A stretch of 64,000 bases of DNA, from the NCBI RefSeq assembly GCF_010500965.1, contig NZ_QVMI01000002.1, forward strand, positions 1 through 64,000. Direction: 5' to 3'. This document shows, piece by piece, positions 8,500 through 17,376 of the stretch. Position 1 is the stretch's first letter. The number at the start of each line of letters is the position of its first letter. The translations under genes and the position numbers were made by a program. Under the pieces are notes generated by a model. The model saw only the letters and a list, made by a program, of their open reading frames with translations. It did not search any database and was not told the DNA's origin. This DNA is from Bacteroides sp. 51 (GTDB lineage: Bacteria > Bacteroidota > Bacteroidia > Bacteroidales > Bacteroidaceae).

Positions 8500-9639
8500 A
8501 TGGAGCGATTTTTATTGAAAAGAAGCCTGCATAAATGGCAGATAAAATATGCACAACACAAAGAATGTACCGTGCCATTTTTTATTAAATGGAGAAATAA
8601 TCATACTTACTTTCTATTTATACTCATTTTCATACTATACCTATCAGGTTGCTCTTCAAAGGAGAATTATCTTTTTCAGGATTCCAATGAAGCCGTTCAT
8701 GCTTATAATGACTTATTACAGCAAATAAGGTTGCACGATGGGGCTTCAATAGACCTTATTATTGATTTGGTCTATGAATGGCGAACGTTAAGTGACTCTG
8801 TATCTGCCTGCATCAATCGGGACAGTATCGATAATAAAAATTATCATACCAAATCGGCTTATAGCATAATCGGCGACTCGATTATTCTTGAACTTGAACG
8901 CCTAATTGACAGCAGCCCTCGAAATTTCAAGGATTATTATCACATACTGAATAAATTGTCGAGTCCGGAACTTCCTAAAGAGGTTAGAAATTTGATTGCA
9001 TCAGCTCATCAGTTTTTCCATTCCATGGACTCCGTAACAATTCCTCAGATTGACAAGCGGCATACAATATTATTTTATGAAAACACGCTGGATTCAGCAT
9101 TATCTCGTAACATCCACTCTAAACAAGACATCCTACATTTCCTGAAATCCGAAGATATTGCTTTCAGATTATTCCTTGGTCACTTGTCATCTTGGGGAGA
9201 CATATCTCTCGATCATATCAAAGTGAAGACACAGGCGCAGATAAAAAGCATTTTTGAGTCAATGACCAGAAGCCAGGAGATAATGAGCAAATCAGAGATC
9301 GTAATACTGATGACCATGCGAAATAACCGTCGGTTGCTCCAGAATGCCACCACCTGTGTGACCGATGTACACAAATTGGACTTCAAAGATAGCAATCAGG
9401 CGACAGCGTACTTGTGGATGCTTCTCCAACCTTGGCTGTCAATAGACGGATTCTGCTATACACTGTTGTCTCAAGAAGAAAAGATATCACTTGAAAAACT
9501 AGCTGCTGAAATGCCTCAAGCTTTTAGGCAGTTGGAATCCGGACATTTTCCCATTGGCTTAAACGAGCTTCCACCACTTTTAATAAAAGCCTATATTGAT
9601 AATTTATACACCACATCTATATGCAACAAGAACTTATAG
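8500..9639 (+). CDS. Putative lipoprotein, first gene of a four-gene operon
   Basis: Unrecognised family. Residues 35-50 form a hydrophobic segment ending in a lipobox (YLSGC, Cys51), so the mature protein is probably lipid-anchored. The long basic n-region of about 34 residues before it is unusual, and no later in-frame ATG would give a normal signal. The remaining 330 residues look helical and soluble. The next gene overlaps its 3' end by 19 bases and two more follow within 5 bases each, so all four should be translated together. The predicted promoter is at 8466. Confidence 0.7.
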   Translation: MERFLLKRSLHKWQIKYAQHKECTVPFFIKWRNNHTYFLFILIFILYLSGCSSKENYLFQDSNEAVHAYNDLLQQIRLHDGASIDLIIDLVYEWRTLSDSVSACINRDSIDNKNYHTKSAYSIIGDSIILELERLIDSSPRNFKDYYHILNKLSSPELPKEVRNLIASAHQFFHSMDSVTIPQIDKRHTILFYENTLDSALSRNIHSKQDILHFLKSEDIAFRLFLGHLSSWGDISLDHIKVKTQAQIKSIFESMTRSQEIMSKSEIVILMTMRNNRRLLQNATTCVTDVHKLDFKDSNQATAYLWMLLQPWLSIDGFCYTLLSQEEKISLEKLAAEMPQAFRQLESGHFPIGLNELPPLLIKAYIDNLYTTSICNKNL

Positions 9640-10067
9640 AACGTTTCATCATGTTGGCTTCTTTGGAAATGCCCGATCTTATTGTCTCAACTCTTTTCCA
9701 AGGAGCAGAACTATCCGATGAAAGCACATTGCTGACATTCTCTTTACCAAAGAAGTATTCATTGGAAGAATTGATTGACGAGTTGGAGGATCAGATGGAA
9801 TTAATCCTTTTATACCATCACATCCCCTCAGAAGATACCATCTTTGGGCATCGTTGCTGTGCATACTCTAACCCACATTTTGGGCACATGTACAAAATGA
9901 ATGCTATCGCCGATGAGTGTTGCAGGTGCGACACTATCTACGTCACCTTGTATTCGTCCTTGGAAGTCATGGGCATTGAGTTGCGTAATGAACTAATAGA
10001 AACAGGCAAACATGGGCGGTTTATTTATAATCGCAAAGTTGATGAATTGCTACGGGATTTTATTTGA
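9621..10067 (+). CDS. Hypothetical protein, 148 residues
   Basis: Not recognised. Acidic and soluble, with a helical N-terminal half (YSLEELIDELEDQMELILLYHH) and a cluster of Cys/His in the middle (HRCCAY, DECCRCDTIY, about 76-105) that could bind a metal. It overlaps the upstream lipoprotein gene by 19 bases and ends 1 base before the next start. This is the signature of translational coupling. Confidence 0.65.
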   Translation: MQQELIERFIMLASLEMPDLIVSTLFQGAELSDESTLLTFSLPKKYSLEELIDELEDQMELILLYHHIPSEDTIFGHRCCAYSNPHFGHMYKMNAIADECCRCDTIYVTLYSSLEVMGIELRNELIETGKHGRFIYNRKVDELLRDFI

Positions 10068-10068
10068 C

Positions 10069-10419
10069 ATGAATACGGAGTTATACCATCAATTGGTCAA
10101 TCTTATCCATGCCACTTATACATGGGTGGATATTATGGACACTAACGGAGAAGAGATTTTCAGTTTTCATACCGGTGGGAGTTTTTATCCTGTTCACAGC
10201 CGGGTTTTGTGTCTGGTCGCCAAGTGGTCAAACTACAATTATCCGAAAGGCCAATGCTGGCGTATTCCTGAGTTTGAACTGGATAATGCCATCCGTGTGT
10301 TAAGCCAAAACCCATCGTTCAGAAAGCGTTGCCGGAACAAGCAACTTCTCTATACGGATGCGGAAGCAATCATTAAACAAGCCTCTTTCGGGCATATTAT
10401 TTTAGAATTAGAACCATAA
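10069..10419 (+). CDS. Hypothetical protein, 116 residues
   Basis: Not recognised. A small soluble protein (starts MNTELYHQLVNLIHATYTW) with no signal peptide. I chose the ATG one base after the preceding stop codon. An in-frame start further upstream would overlap the previous gene by more than 50 bases. It ends 4 bases before the membrane protein gene. Its role must be tied to the neighbouring lipoprotein and membrane protein if the operon is functional. Confidence 0.65.
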   Translation: MNTELYHQLVNLIHATYTWVDIMDTNGEEIFSFHTGGSFYPVHSRVLCLVAKWSNYNYPKGQCWRIPEFELDNAIRVLSQNPSFRKRCRNKQLLYTDAEAIIKQASFGHIILELEP

Positions 10420-10423
10420 TAAA

Positions 10424-10927
10424 ATGATTACAAATAGTATACATATCCTATTCCCTGTATTGTTACTTCTGATTTTTCTATTTTGTTATAAATCAGGTGG
10501 CAAGCGAATGACTAAATTCTATGTACACATGACCTGTCGCCATTGTTGGCGCAGGTTTTATACGCTAATGTTGTTATTGATATTGTTGCTATTCCATTTC
10601 AACTATGTCAATATAGCTCAAAGTGTATGTGACCTGGTTCCCTCATCCGTCGCCTTTATCTTTCTGTTCTCACATCGTTTTACTGAGCGTATCATCTATT
10701 ACCTCCAGAACAAAAAGACGCTTTTCGTCAGTGCCATCATTGCCATGCTCTGTGGATTTATTCCATTCTTCTTTTCGACAGCCGTTACAATAGAAGTTCT
10801 TTTATTCGGAGCGATATTTTATCCCTCACGAAAAGTGCGTGAGAAGATTTCATTTCCTGATTATCACAAGGAAATAATGGAGCAGCCAAAAGATATACGA
10901 TACTCCTATTACAGTTGGAGTGACTGA
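10424..10927 (+). CDS. Four-helix membrane protein
   Basis: Four hydrophobic segments are visible: about 5-22 (ILFPVLLLLIFLFCY), 43-62 (TLMLLLILLLFHFNYV), 67-82 and 97-125. The predicted protein is therefore an integral inner-membrane protein with a short soluble C-terminal tail. A CRHCWRR motif near residue 37 sits at the membrane boundary. No family recognised. It is the last gene of the lipoprotein operon, which combines one lipid-anchored, two soluble and one membrane protein. Confidence 0.68.
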   Translation: MITNSIHILFPVLLLLIFLFCYKSGGKRMTKFYVHMTCRHCWRRFYTLMLLLILLLFHFNYVNIAQSVCDLVPSSVAFIFLFSHRFTERIIYYLQNKKTLFVSAIIAMLCGFIPFFFSTAVTIEVLLFGAIFYPSRKVREKISFPDYHKEIMEQPKDIRYSYYSWSD

Positions 10928-11125
10928 CAATTAGACTTCTTTTTTGGATGGCAATCGACTGTCATTGTAAAGAATCAAACTTTATCAATGAAAATGATTG
11001 TCCAAAAAACTTCTTTTCGCAATATATAGGTCCCAACAAGACAGCCACAGAAGCTTATTGTCAGTCACCATTCCTTCCAATACCAAGATTAGAATCATAA
11101 CAATATTATTAAAATATATAATCCC

Positions 11126-11929
11126 ATGAGTGAAATTATTGCAGATTACCAGATAAAGGCAGACAAGTTTCTGCTTGAGTATCTCCGGCCAAGAAGTACA
11201 GACCGGACATCGAAATTGGATGCTTTTTGTGAACTGATGAATATGGCAATAAGCAAAGATACCCCATCGGAGGAAACCCGGTTCGGCACCACCGTTTATT
11301 TGCACCAAGGACAGTTTACAGTGACTGTCACCGACCTTGCAAAAAAATGGAATTGGCATAGGGTTACGGTCAAGTCTTTTCTCGACAAGCTGGTTGAAAT
11401 GAATTATGTCGAGATGTTTTCACGGGGCAAATTCTTTGTGATAGCCATGCATTACATCCAGCCGTCAGAACAGGAAAGAAACGAGTCGCTGCTCACCAAA
11501 GACGAGCAGCGACTTGCCAGATGGCTAAGTGGATATATTAGTGTAGAAGAGATGTTCTCTTCCAGTGTCGATTTCTTCAAAGATACGGATGCTATTTTCA
11601 AACCGCAGGAGACAGACAGTAGAGCAAATGCCGGGGCACGGTTACACCGGTTTATCTCACACCTCATCCTGAACCACTCCAATCTTATTCCGGAACAGCC
11701 CGATGTGAATGCGGCACTCGCCACGCTTTTTACCGAACATTGTCACCATGACTTCATTGAATTCTGGCGTCTGCTTTCTTTGGGTGGTCTTCTTTTCTCA
11801 AGTGGTCAAAGTCCGATACTTAAACCGCATTTATCCGAACTTTCAGATGAAGTCAAAAAGTTAACGGATATAATCTTTGAACACTACGGAGCAATACTCT
11901 GTTCTGCACCCATTGAAAATCAAAAATAG
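11126..11929 (+). CDS. Winged-helix DNA-binding protein (possible replication/mobilization regulator)
   Basis: Residues 50-110 form a winged helix: a strand (GQFTVTVTDLA), a recognition helix (WHRVTVKSFLDKLVEMNYVEM), then a wing (RGKFFVIAM). The N-terminal helical part (about 1-45) and the C-terminal helical part (about 130-260) are unrecognised. DnaD-like and plasmid initiator proteins share this general plan. It lies 253 bases before the MobV relaxase gene and next to the candidate oriT, so a role in controlling transfer or replication is plausible. The family could not be named. Confidence 0.65.
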   Translation: MSEIIADYQIKADKFLLEYLRPRSTDRTSKLDAFCELMNMAISKDTPSEETRFGTTVYLHQGQFTVTVTDLAKKWNWHRVTVKSFLDKLVEMNYVEMFSRGKFFVIAMHYIQPSEQERNESLLTKDEQRLARWLSGYISVEEMFSSSVDFFKDTDAIFKPQETDSRANAGARLHRFISHLILNHSNLIPEQPDVNAALATLFTEHCHHDFIEFWRLLSLGGLLFSSGQSPILKPHLSELSDEVKKLTDIIFEHYGAILCSAPIENQK

Positions 11930-12037
11930 AATTCACCGCAAACCTACCTTCCTAACAAAAGGCAGGAAGCCCCGCTTTAACAAAATGCAGCCTCGTGAAG
12001 CCATTATTCCTTCCATTCCGGCAGGATATTCACTTCG

Positions 12038-12143
12038 GAGGTCTTGACCTCTTGTAAGACACAAGACTTGCCTGTTCAGGCACAGAATTTATTCTGTGGG
12101 TAGCCTAATACCCCATTTGCAAAATTGCAATGGGAAATAGGCT
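12038..12143. other. Candidate oriT: cluster of hairpins upstream of mobV
   Basis: Four perfect or near-perfect inverted repeats lie within about 105 bases: GAGGTC/GACCTC (12038-12051), GCCTG/CAGGC (12070-12081) and CACAGAAT/ATTCTGTG (12081-12098). The fourth is a long one from 12102 to 12143, with outer arms AGCCTA/TAGGCT and inner arms CCCATTTGCAA/TTGCAATGGG. It ends 39 bases before the relaxase start. MobV relaxases act on an oriT just upstream of their own gene. The nick site cannot be assigned from sequence alone. Confidence 0.65.
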
Positions 12144-12182
12144 CTAACGAGGCAGCAAGCTGTGGGGAAAAACTAAAAAAAT

Positions 12183-13640
12183 ATGGCGAAACAAATGAAA
12201 CAGGTAATGGATATCCGTGCCTCAAAAGGGATAACAGTTGGCCAAAGTAACGAGCATCAGCGTAAATGGTCGGAGAAAGGTTGGGACTCTGCTATCAGTA
12301 CCGGAAACTATGACCGCAGCCGGGAGGCTCTCAATTTCGAGATCAGAAAAGGCGGAGTAATTACTCCGGTTGACAAGCGTAAAAGTATTCCTCAACTGAT
12401 GGCGGAAAATCTGGCGGAACGTGGTATTAAAGATCCCAACGAGAACCGGGAAACACCTAAGTACCGGACGGTGGTCAATTTCATTTTGGGTGGTACACGT
12501 GAACGCATGCTTGAAATCGCTTTCGGAAATCAAAAGGTGGATCTTGCAAAAGGTGCTGATAACTCACAAATAAAACGAAGCCCTGATATTGAACAATGGG
12601 CACAGGATATGTACAGATTTGCAAGTGACAAATGGGGGGAGGAAAATATTGTCGCCTTCATTGTACATCTCGATGAAACCAACCCGCATATCCACATGAC
12701 TCTTTTGCCAATAGATAAGGATAAGAAGTTTGCATTCAAAAAAATGTTTGCCGGTAAGGATAAATATGAATACAAGGAAATCATGTTGGCTCTTCATGAT
12801 GAACTGGCCAAGGTAAATGAAAAGTGGGGGCTGAAGCGTGGAAACAGTATTGCCGTAACAGGTGCGAAACATCGCACTACAGAAGAGTACAGACGTGACC
12901 TTACCGAACAGTGTACCACTCTCGAGGGACAGATTGAAGAGAACAAGAAAATACTCAAACAACTCTATGATGATATCCGGTTTGCAGAAAAGAGAGTCAA
13001 GGGGCTTACCACGATGACTTTGAATTTGGAGCAGCGGAAAGAAGAATTAGAAAAAGAAATTGCCGCAGTCAATGAAGAATTGAAAAACGGCAAAGGTAAT
13101 TCTGAAGAGTTACACGAACGAATTAAGAAACTGGATAATGATCTTCAGAAAGTATTGGATAATCTGGCAGATAAACAGGCTAAACTGGAACATGCCAATG
13201 AGCAGTTGGATGAATTGAAAAGTCTTAAAGACAAGGCGAAAGAACTGACATATCAGTACGAGCAACAACTTAGGGCTTCGACAGCCAATCTGAGCCAGCA
13301 AGTACGCTTTAGATTGGCAGATGTGCTCTTGGATGACTTAATCAGAGATTTCAAAATGATTTTGCCAACTCTTAGTCTTGATACAAAAGAAGCCATGAGT
13401 GATTCGTTGTTACAAGATATGGCGGAACATGGCGAAGAGATTATCAAATGTGCCATATTCTTATATGCCAATATGGTAGATCAGGCAACCAACTTTGCGA
13501 AAGGACATGGAGGAGGTGGAGGAGGAAGCGACCTTCCCTGGGGACGTAAGGATGATGAAGATGACCGGGCCTGGGCGCGTCGCTGTTTGATGATGGCTCA
13601 CCGGATGATGAAGCCAAGTGGAAAAAATATGCGAAGATAG
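12183..13640 (+). CDS. MobV-family relaxase (plasmid recombination/mobilization protein)
   Basis: DNA relaxase that would nick oriT and pilot single-stranded DNA into a recipient, relying on a helper conjugation system. The metal-binding histidine motif HLDETNPHIHM (about 161-171) is the diagnostic Pre/MobV motif III, and the N-terminal R-x-x-E-x-x-N-F-E-I region (SREALNFEI) is also visible. Residues about 240-370 are coiled coil, followed by a helical domain and a Gly-rich linker near 447. Length 485 is normal. The candidate oriT is directly upstream. No type IV secretion genes occur in the window. Confidence 0.92.
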   Translation: MAKQMKQVMDIRASKGITVGQSNEHQRKWSEKGWDSAISTGNYDRSREALNFEIRKGGVITPVDKRKSIPQLMAENLAERGIKDPNENRETPKYRTVVNFILGGTRERMLEIAFGNQKVDLAKGADNSQIKRSPDIEQWAQDMYRFASDKWGEENIVAFIVHLDETNPHIHMTLLPIDKDKKFAFKKMFAGKDKYEYKEIMLALHDELAKVNEKWGLKRGNSIAVTGAKHRTTEEYRRDLTEQCTTLEGQIEENKKILKQLYDDIRFAEKRVKGLTTMTLNLEQRKEELEKEIAAVNEELKNGKGNSEELHERIKKLDNDLQKVLDNLADKQAKLEHANEQLDELKSLKDKAKELTYQYEQQLRASTANLSQQVRFRLADVLLDDLIRDFKMILPTLSLDTKEAMSDSLLQDMAEHGEEIIKCAIFLYANMVDQATNFAKGHGGGGGGSDLPWGRKDDEDDRAWARRCLMMAHRMMKPSGKNMRR

Positions 13641-13776
13641 TTTTCGAGTATGATAATAGGTATGATTTTTTCCAAGAAACAAAATGCAGGTTAAATATAG
13701 ATTGATTGGAAGTTGAACACTTCGTTACCTTATTTAGATACAGTTTCTTTGTTTCATACATTAAATTGAGATTACA

Positions 13777-15192
13777 ATGATAAAGAAAATATTATTGATT
13801 TTACCACTCGCTTTGCCGCTGAAGGCACAAGCTGATGATGTCCACCTTTTAGATAGTCTTATAGTTCATAATGCTTCATTGGAGATGCTCGAACCAATTA
13901 AACCATCCTACCTTGAAAACATTACTTCTGCGAGGATATGGAAGGATAATTGGTTTCTGGGCATTTCCGGTGGAGCTTCGGCATTTGTCGGTTCTCCGTT
14001 AGGCTGTGCCGACTTGTTTGGTAGAATAGAGCCGACTTTATCTGTTTCAGCAGGAAAGTGGTTCACACCGGCTATTGGCGGTCGAGTTTCCTTTCAGGGA
14101 TTCAAATTAAAAAACAGTCTGTTGCATAAGCAATCATACCAAAGTGTACATGCTGATTTTTTATGGAATGTATTGTCTCACACTTACAATGCCCGTGACC
14201 AGCCAAAATGGAAAATTGTTCCCTACGTAGGACTTGGCATCATACACAATGAGGATAATGGGAACAGTCCTTTTGCCTTCTCTTATGGCGTGACGGGACA
14301 ATATCGTCTTTCTCAAAGAACTCACCTAATCATGGAACTTGGCGGCACTACTACATTTAAAGACTTCGACGGTCGCGGCGCTTCCAATAGATTCGGTGAC
14401 AATCTGATGAGCCTCACAGCCGGCTTATCTTTCTGTATTGGAAAGGTGGGCTGTAAAAGAGTGGTGGATGCCAATCCTTATATAAAACAGAATGAATGGC
14501 TGATTGAGTATGCTTCTTCGCTAAGTGATTGCAATTCACGATTGGCTAAGCAACATAATGAGGATACAGAATCAATTGCTGAATTGAAAAAGATTCTGGA
14601 AATTGAAGGATTACTTGGCTTATATAAAGATCGCTCAAAGAATCAGAAAAAGAAAAGAGTCTCAAATAAACCTTATCCCAAAAACGATTACAGTGGACTT
14701 AATTCCCTCCGCTCAAGATTGCAGGGTACTCAATGGCCGGATAATTCATTCAACAGTGATTCTATTCAAGACAAGAGTTCAACAGAAAATTATACGTTGG
14801 GGACTTCTTCCGGATACCAATCATCATTACAAGGCTATCTTTCCGAGTTGTCAAAAGGAAAAAATTACATAGGCGCACCTATTTTCTTTTTCTTTGAGTT
14901 GGGAACAAATCAACTTACGGATGCATCTCAATTAATCAACTTAGATGAAATTGCCAGGATTGCGAAACAATACAATCTGAATATCAAGGTTTGTGGAGCT
15001 GCTGACAGTGCTACCGGAACTGCTGATGTTAATCATAATTTAGCAGCTATCCGTTCCGAATATATTTGTTCACAATTGTTACATCGGGGCATTGACAAGA
15101 ATCGAATTTCAGAGGTAAATAAAGGAGGGATTGATACCTATACACCAAAGGAAGCTAACCGGCACACTTCAGTGATGCTCTTCCTTAAATAA
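13777..15192 (+). CDS. Outer-membrane beta-barrel protein with OmpA C-terminal domain
   Basis: A signal peptide (MIKKILLILPLALPLKAQA) is followed by an 8-strand-like beta-barrel region (about 50-225, alternating hydrophobic strands and Gly/aromatic turns, ending TAGLSFCIG). A Lys/Ser-rich linker comes next, then an OmpA-like peptidoglycan-binding module (about 365-471: FFFELGTNQLTDASQ, NIKVCGAADSATGT, AIRSEYICSQL). The protein would link the outer membrane to the wall. It follows the relaxase gene, where comparable OmpA proteins are often found on Bacteroides elements. Its role in transfer is unproven. Confidence 0.82.
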   Translation: MIKKILLILPLALPLKAQADDVHLLDSLIVHNASLEMLEPIKPSYLENITSARIWKDNWFLGISGGASAFVGSPLGCADLFGRIEPTLSVSAGKWFTPAIGGRVSFQGFKLKNSLLHKQSYQSVHADFLWNVLSHTYNARDQPKWKIVPYVGLGIIHNEDNGNSPFAFSYGVTGQYRLSQRTHLIMELGGTTTFKDFDGRGASNRFGDNLMSLTAGLSFCIGKVGCKRVVDANPYIKQNEWLIEYASSLSDCNSRLAKQHNEDTESIAELKKILEIEGLLGLYKDRSKNQKKKRVSNKPYPKNDYSGLNSLRSRLQGTQWPDNSFNSDSIQDKSSTENYTLGTSSGYQSSLQGYLSELSKGKNYIGAPIFFFFELGTNQLTDASQLINLDEIARIAKQYNLNIKVCGAADSATGTADVNHNLAAIRSEYICSQLLHRGIDKNRISEVNKGGIDTYTPKEANRHTSVMLFLK

Positions 15193-15240
15193 CAAACAAC
15201 ATTCAAACAATAACTTTTTCGTAATAAATAAAACATTAAT

Positions 15241-15274
15241 AGAAGGGGTTGGCTTGCGAAAGTCAATCCCTTCT
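15241..15274. terminator. Bidirectional hairpin between convergent genes
   Basis: A 15-bp stem (AGAAGGGGTTGGCTT against AAGTCAATCCCTTCT) with two wobble pairs and a GCGA tetraloop. It lies between the OmpA-like gene (plus) and the PRTase gene (minus), overlapping the last codons of the latter. A U-rich flank is weak on either side, so termination is likely but not certain. Confidence 0.7.
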
Positions 15275-15685
15275 GGTATTGCACCATGCTGTGAACCAAA
15301 CATTAAATTTATCAGGCATTTGGAATGTCTTACCTAGAAATAAAGCACAAGATACTTTTCCGCCTTTCTTTTCTACCTGCTTTTTGAAATCAAGAAGGCT
15401 ACCCCCTGTAGTAAACAGATCATCAACTACGACAACCTTTTTTCCTGTCAAATCACAATTAATATAGTAGTTTTGCTCCAGACTCTTTTTGGTCCTGTCT
15501 TTAGTCAGATGAAGGCTTTCTCGTTCACCTGTATAAGTGATGAAGTTATAGCCGTTGGAGGATTCAGGATAATAATCTTCAAGAAAATCGTTCAATGCAC
15601 TAAACCGTTTCTTATAATGCCAGTTCTTACTACAAGGCATAAACATGATGACACAATCATCTTCCGACTCCAAAGTTATGGGCAT
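15263..15685 (-). CDS. Phosphoribosyltransferase-like protein, probably 5'-truncated
   Basis: PRTase-fold protein with the PRPP-binding signature VVVVDDLFTTGGS (about 93-105) and a preceding conserved MFMPCSKNWHYKKRF region (about 14-28). Members act in nucleotide salvage or, like ComF, near DNA-uptake and mobile-element genes; the substrate here is unknown. Only 140 residues remain. The plausible N-terminus is cut where the sequence switches to the divergent PcfJ-like gene, suggesting a rearrangement joint near 15690. Confidence 0.7.
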   Translation of the reverse strand: MPITLESEDDCVIMFMPCSKNWHYKKRFSALNDFLEDYYPESSNGYNFITYTGERESLHLTKDRTKKSLEQNYYINCDLTGKKVVVVDDLFTTGGSLLDFKKQVEKKGGKVSCALFLGKTFQMPDKFNVWFTAWCNTRRD

Positions 15686-15715
15686 TACGTCGACACATTT
15701 TCTTTTGCTTCACCA

Positions 15716-16519
15716 ATGGCTATCCGGCAAGACAACAATGCATACCAACACATTGCCTATTCTCCGATATATCCTAAATTCAAGGTAACAAGCACACTCC
15801 GAAGAAACGGATTTAATGGAGATTTCCACGGCATTGTTCCAATTTCACTCATTCCTGCATTGCTCGCCGACCCGAAAGCGGAGACACTCTTGAAGGCAAG
15901 GCAATACGCGATGTTGAGTCATTACCTACGTTCCTCTTTCGAAATGGATAGATATTGGGCATCTATAAGAATCTGCATTAGAAATGGTTACACGATAGAA
16001 GACGGTTCAATGTGGCGCGATACCATTGACTTATTACATCATTTCGGAAAAGATACGAACAGTCCGAAATATGTATGTCCAACCGACCTCAAAGCCGAAC
16101 ACGACAAATGGACGGAGAAAAAACGGATAGAAAGAGAGCGTGAAGAATTAGTCGAAAGCAGGCGTAAGGCGAAAAAGGACGAGAAGAAATACAAGGAACT
16201 CAAAGGTCGTTTTTTGGGACTTGCTTTTACAGACGGAATATTAAATATCCGGGTATTAGAAAGTGTGGAAGAATTTGCAGAAGAAGGTGCAAAAATGAGA
16301 CATTGCATATTTTCTAACTCCTATTATCTCAAAGAGAACTCGCTGATACTTTCGGCAACCATTAACGGAAAGCGTATTGAAACGATAGAGGTATCGTTAA
16401 AGACATTCCAAGTAGTCCAAAGTCGAGGTACATGCAATTCCAATACGGAATACCACGAACGCATCATCAATCTTGTAAACAAAAACATCAAGCTCATTCA
16501 AAAGAGAATAGCGGCATAA
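15716..16519 (+). CDS. PcfJ-like protein, 5'-truncated
   Basis: The C-terminal two thirds match the PcfJ-like family found on Gram-positive conjugative plasmids and many Bacteroidales elements. Seen here are the region with LRRNGFNGDFHGIVP and ALLADPKAETLLKA, a charged helix near 135-165, and the distal LESVEEFAEEGAKMRHCIF motif with conserved Cys. I chose the ATG in ASPMAIRQ; the frame extends upstream but that stretch is antisense to the PRTase gene and has no family character. The usual partner PcfK and the normal N-terminus are missing. Function is unknown, and it may be a remnant. Confidence 0.7.
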   Translation: MAIRQDNNAYQHIAYSPIYPKFKVTSTLRRNGFNGDFHGIVPISLIPALLADPKAETLLKARQYAMLSHYLRSSFEMDRYWASIRICIRNGYTIEDGSMWRDTIDLLHHFGKDTNSPKYVCPTDLKAEHDKWTEKKRIEREREELVESRRKAKKDEKKYKELKGRFLGLAFTDGILNIRVLESVEEFAEEGAKMRHCIFSNSYYLKENSLILSATINGKRIETIEVSLKTFQVVQSRGTCNSNTEYHERIINLVNKNIKLIQKRIAA

Positions 16520-16544
16520 ATAAACAATGCTAATTATAGGTATC

Positions 16545-17234
16545 ATGGCACAGGAAAGAATGGACGATTGGATGCAAGAAGCAAAAGACCTTGCAAAAGC
16601 AGAACGGGAACTGAAAATTGAGCATTGGGTATATATCTCCTTTGAAATCCGTAGCCCCGACAGAAGTCGGGAGGTTCTTCATGTGATAGACATACCCCGT
16701 GATATGTTAGACCGTTGGCGGTGGCTGATTAACTGGCGAAAGGCTAAGTTAATATGCAAGTACCCACAAAAAAAAATAGACCTATTGTTTTGCTATTACG
16801 ACAAGCGAACAGGTTTACATACAGGTTTTGACTTTATATTGGGACAAGTCGCTTCGGCAAAGGCACAGATAACCAAAGTAGAAAGAGCTATTTCCCGATA
16901 TATCGACTATAATAAGTGTAATAATCTGTTTTTCGACATAGAAACGGATGAGCAATTACAAAAGGCATACAGCAAATTAGAACAAAAGAAAGAAAATTAT
17001 CAAATATTATATGTAATGTTACAGGAAGAAATAAAAAATCACAGGGAAAACAGCGATAAATTCAAGCTATTTATCGGTTTCAAGAAGTTGGGGGAGTTTT
17101 CCTCTATCTTGGAAGCGAAACAATACGCAGACCAAACAGGGCAGACAGGCAGATTCAGCTTGTTAGGAGATAAATATTATGATTCTTGGTATATTTCTCA
17201 ATGGGATATAAAAAAAGAAGAAAAAGAAACATAA
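16545..17234 (+). CDS. Hypothetical protein downstream of pcfJ-like gene
   Basis: Not recognised. A soluble protein of about 229 residues, with a charged N-terminal helix, a mixed middle part and a coiled-coil-like helix near 115-175 (ERAISRYIDYNKC to MLQEEIKNH). The final 50 residues (KLFIGFKKLGEFSSILEAKQYADQTGQTGR) look like a small alpha/beta repeat seen in phage and plasmid proteins. It starts 25 bases after the PcfJ-like gene; an ATG six codons earlier is possible. A terminator hairpin follows. Confidence 0.65.
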   Translation: MAQERMDDWMQEAKDLAKAERELKIEHWVYISFEIRSPDRSREVLHVIDIPRDMLDRWRWLINWRKAKLICKYPQKKIDLLFCYYDKRTGLHTGFDFILGQVASAKAQITKVERAISRYIDYNKCNNLFFDIETDEQLQKAYSKLEQKKENYQILYVMLQEEIKNHRENSDKFKLFIGFKKLGEFSSILEAKQYADQTGQTGRFSLLGDKYYDSWYISQWDIKKEEKET

Positions 17235-17240
17235 GCACAG

Positions 17241-17256
17241 GGCGGATTTTTCCGCC
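17241..17256 (+). terminator. Hairpin terminator after the pcfJ-like operon
   Basis: GGCGGA-TTTT-TCCGCC, a perfect 6-bp GC-rich stem with a tetraloop, starts 6 bases after the stop codon. It is followed by a pyrimidine-rich stretch (GATTTCTTCTTTC). This is typical of an intrinsic terminator on the plus strand. Confidence 0.65.
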
Positions 17257-17376
17257 TGATTTCTTCTTTCATGAATCGGCTTTCACACCCCTTTTTATGG
17301 ATACCGGACGATGTAAACACCGCCCGATAAACCCAACACTTTTGTCAGTAAGCAAAAGCTCTTCCGAAGGAGAACT

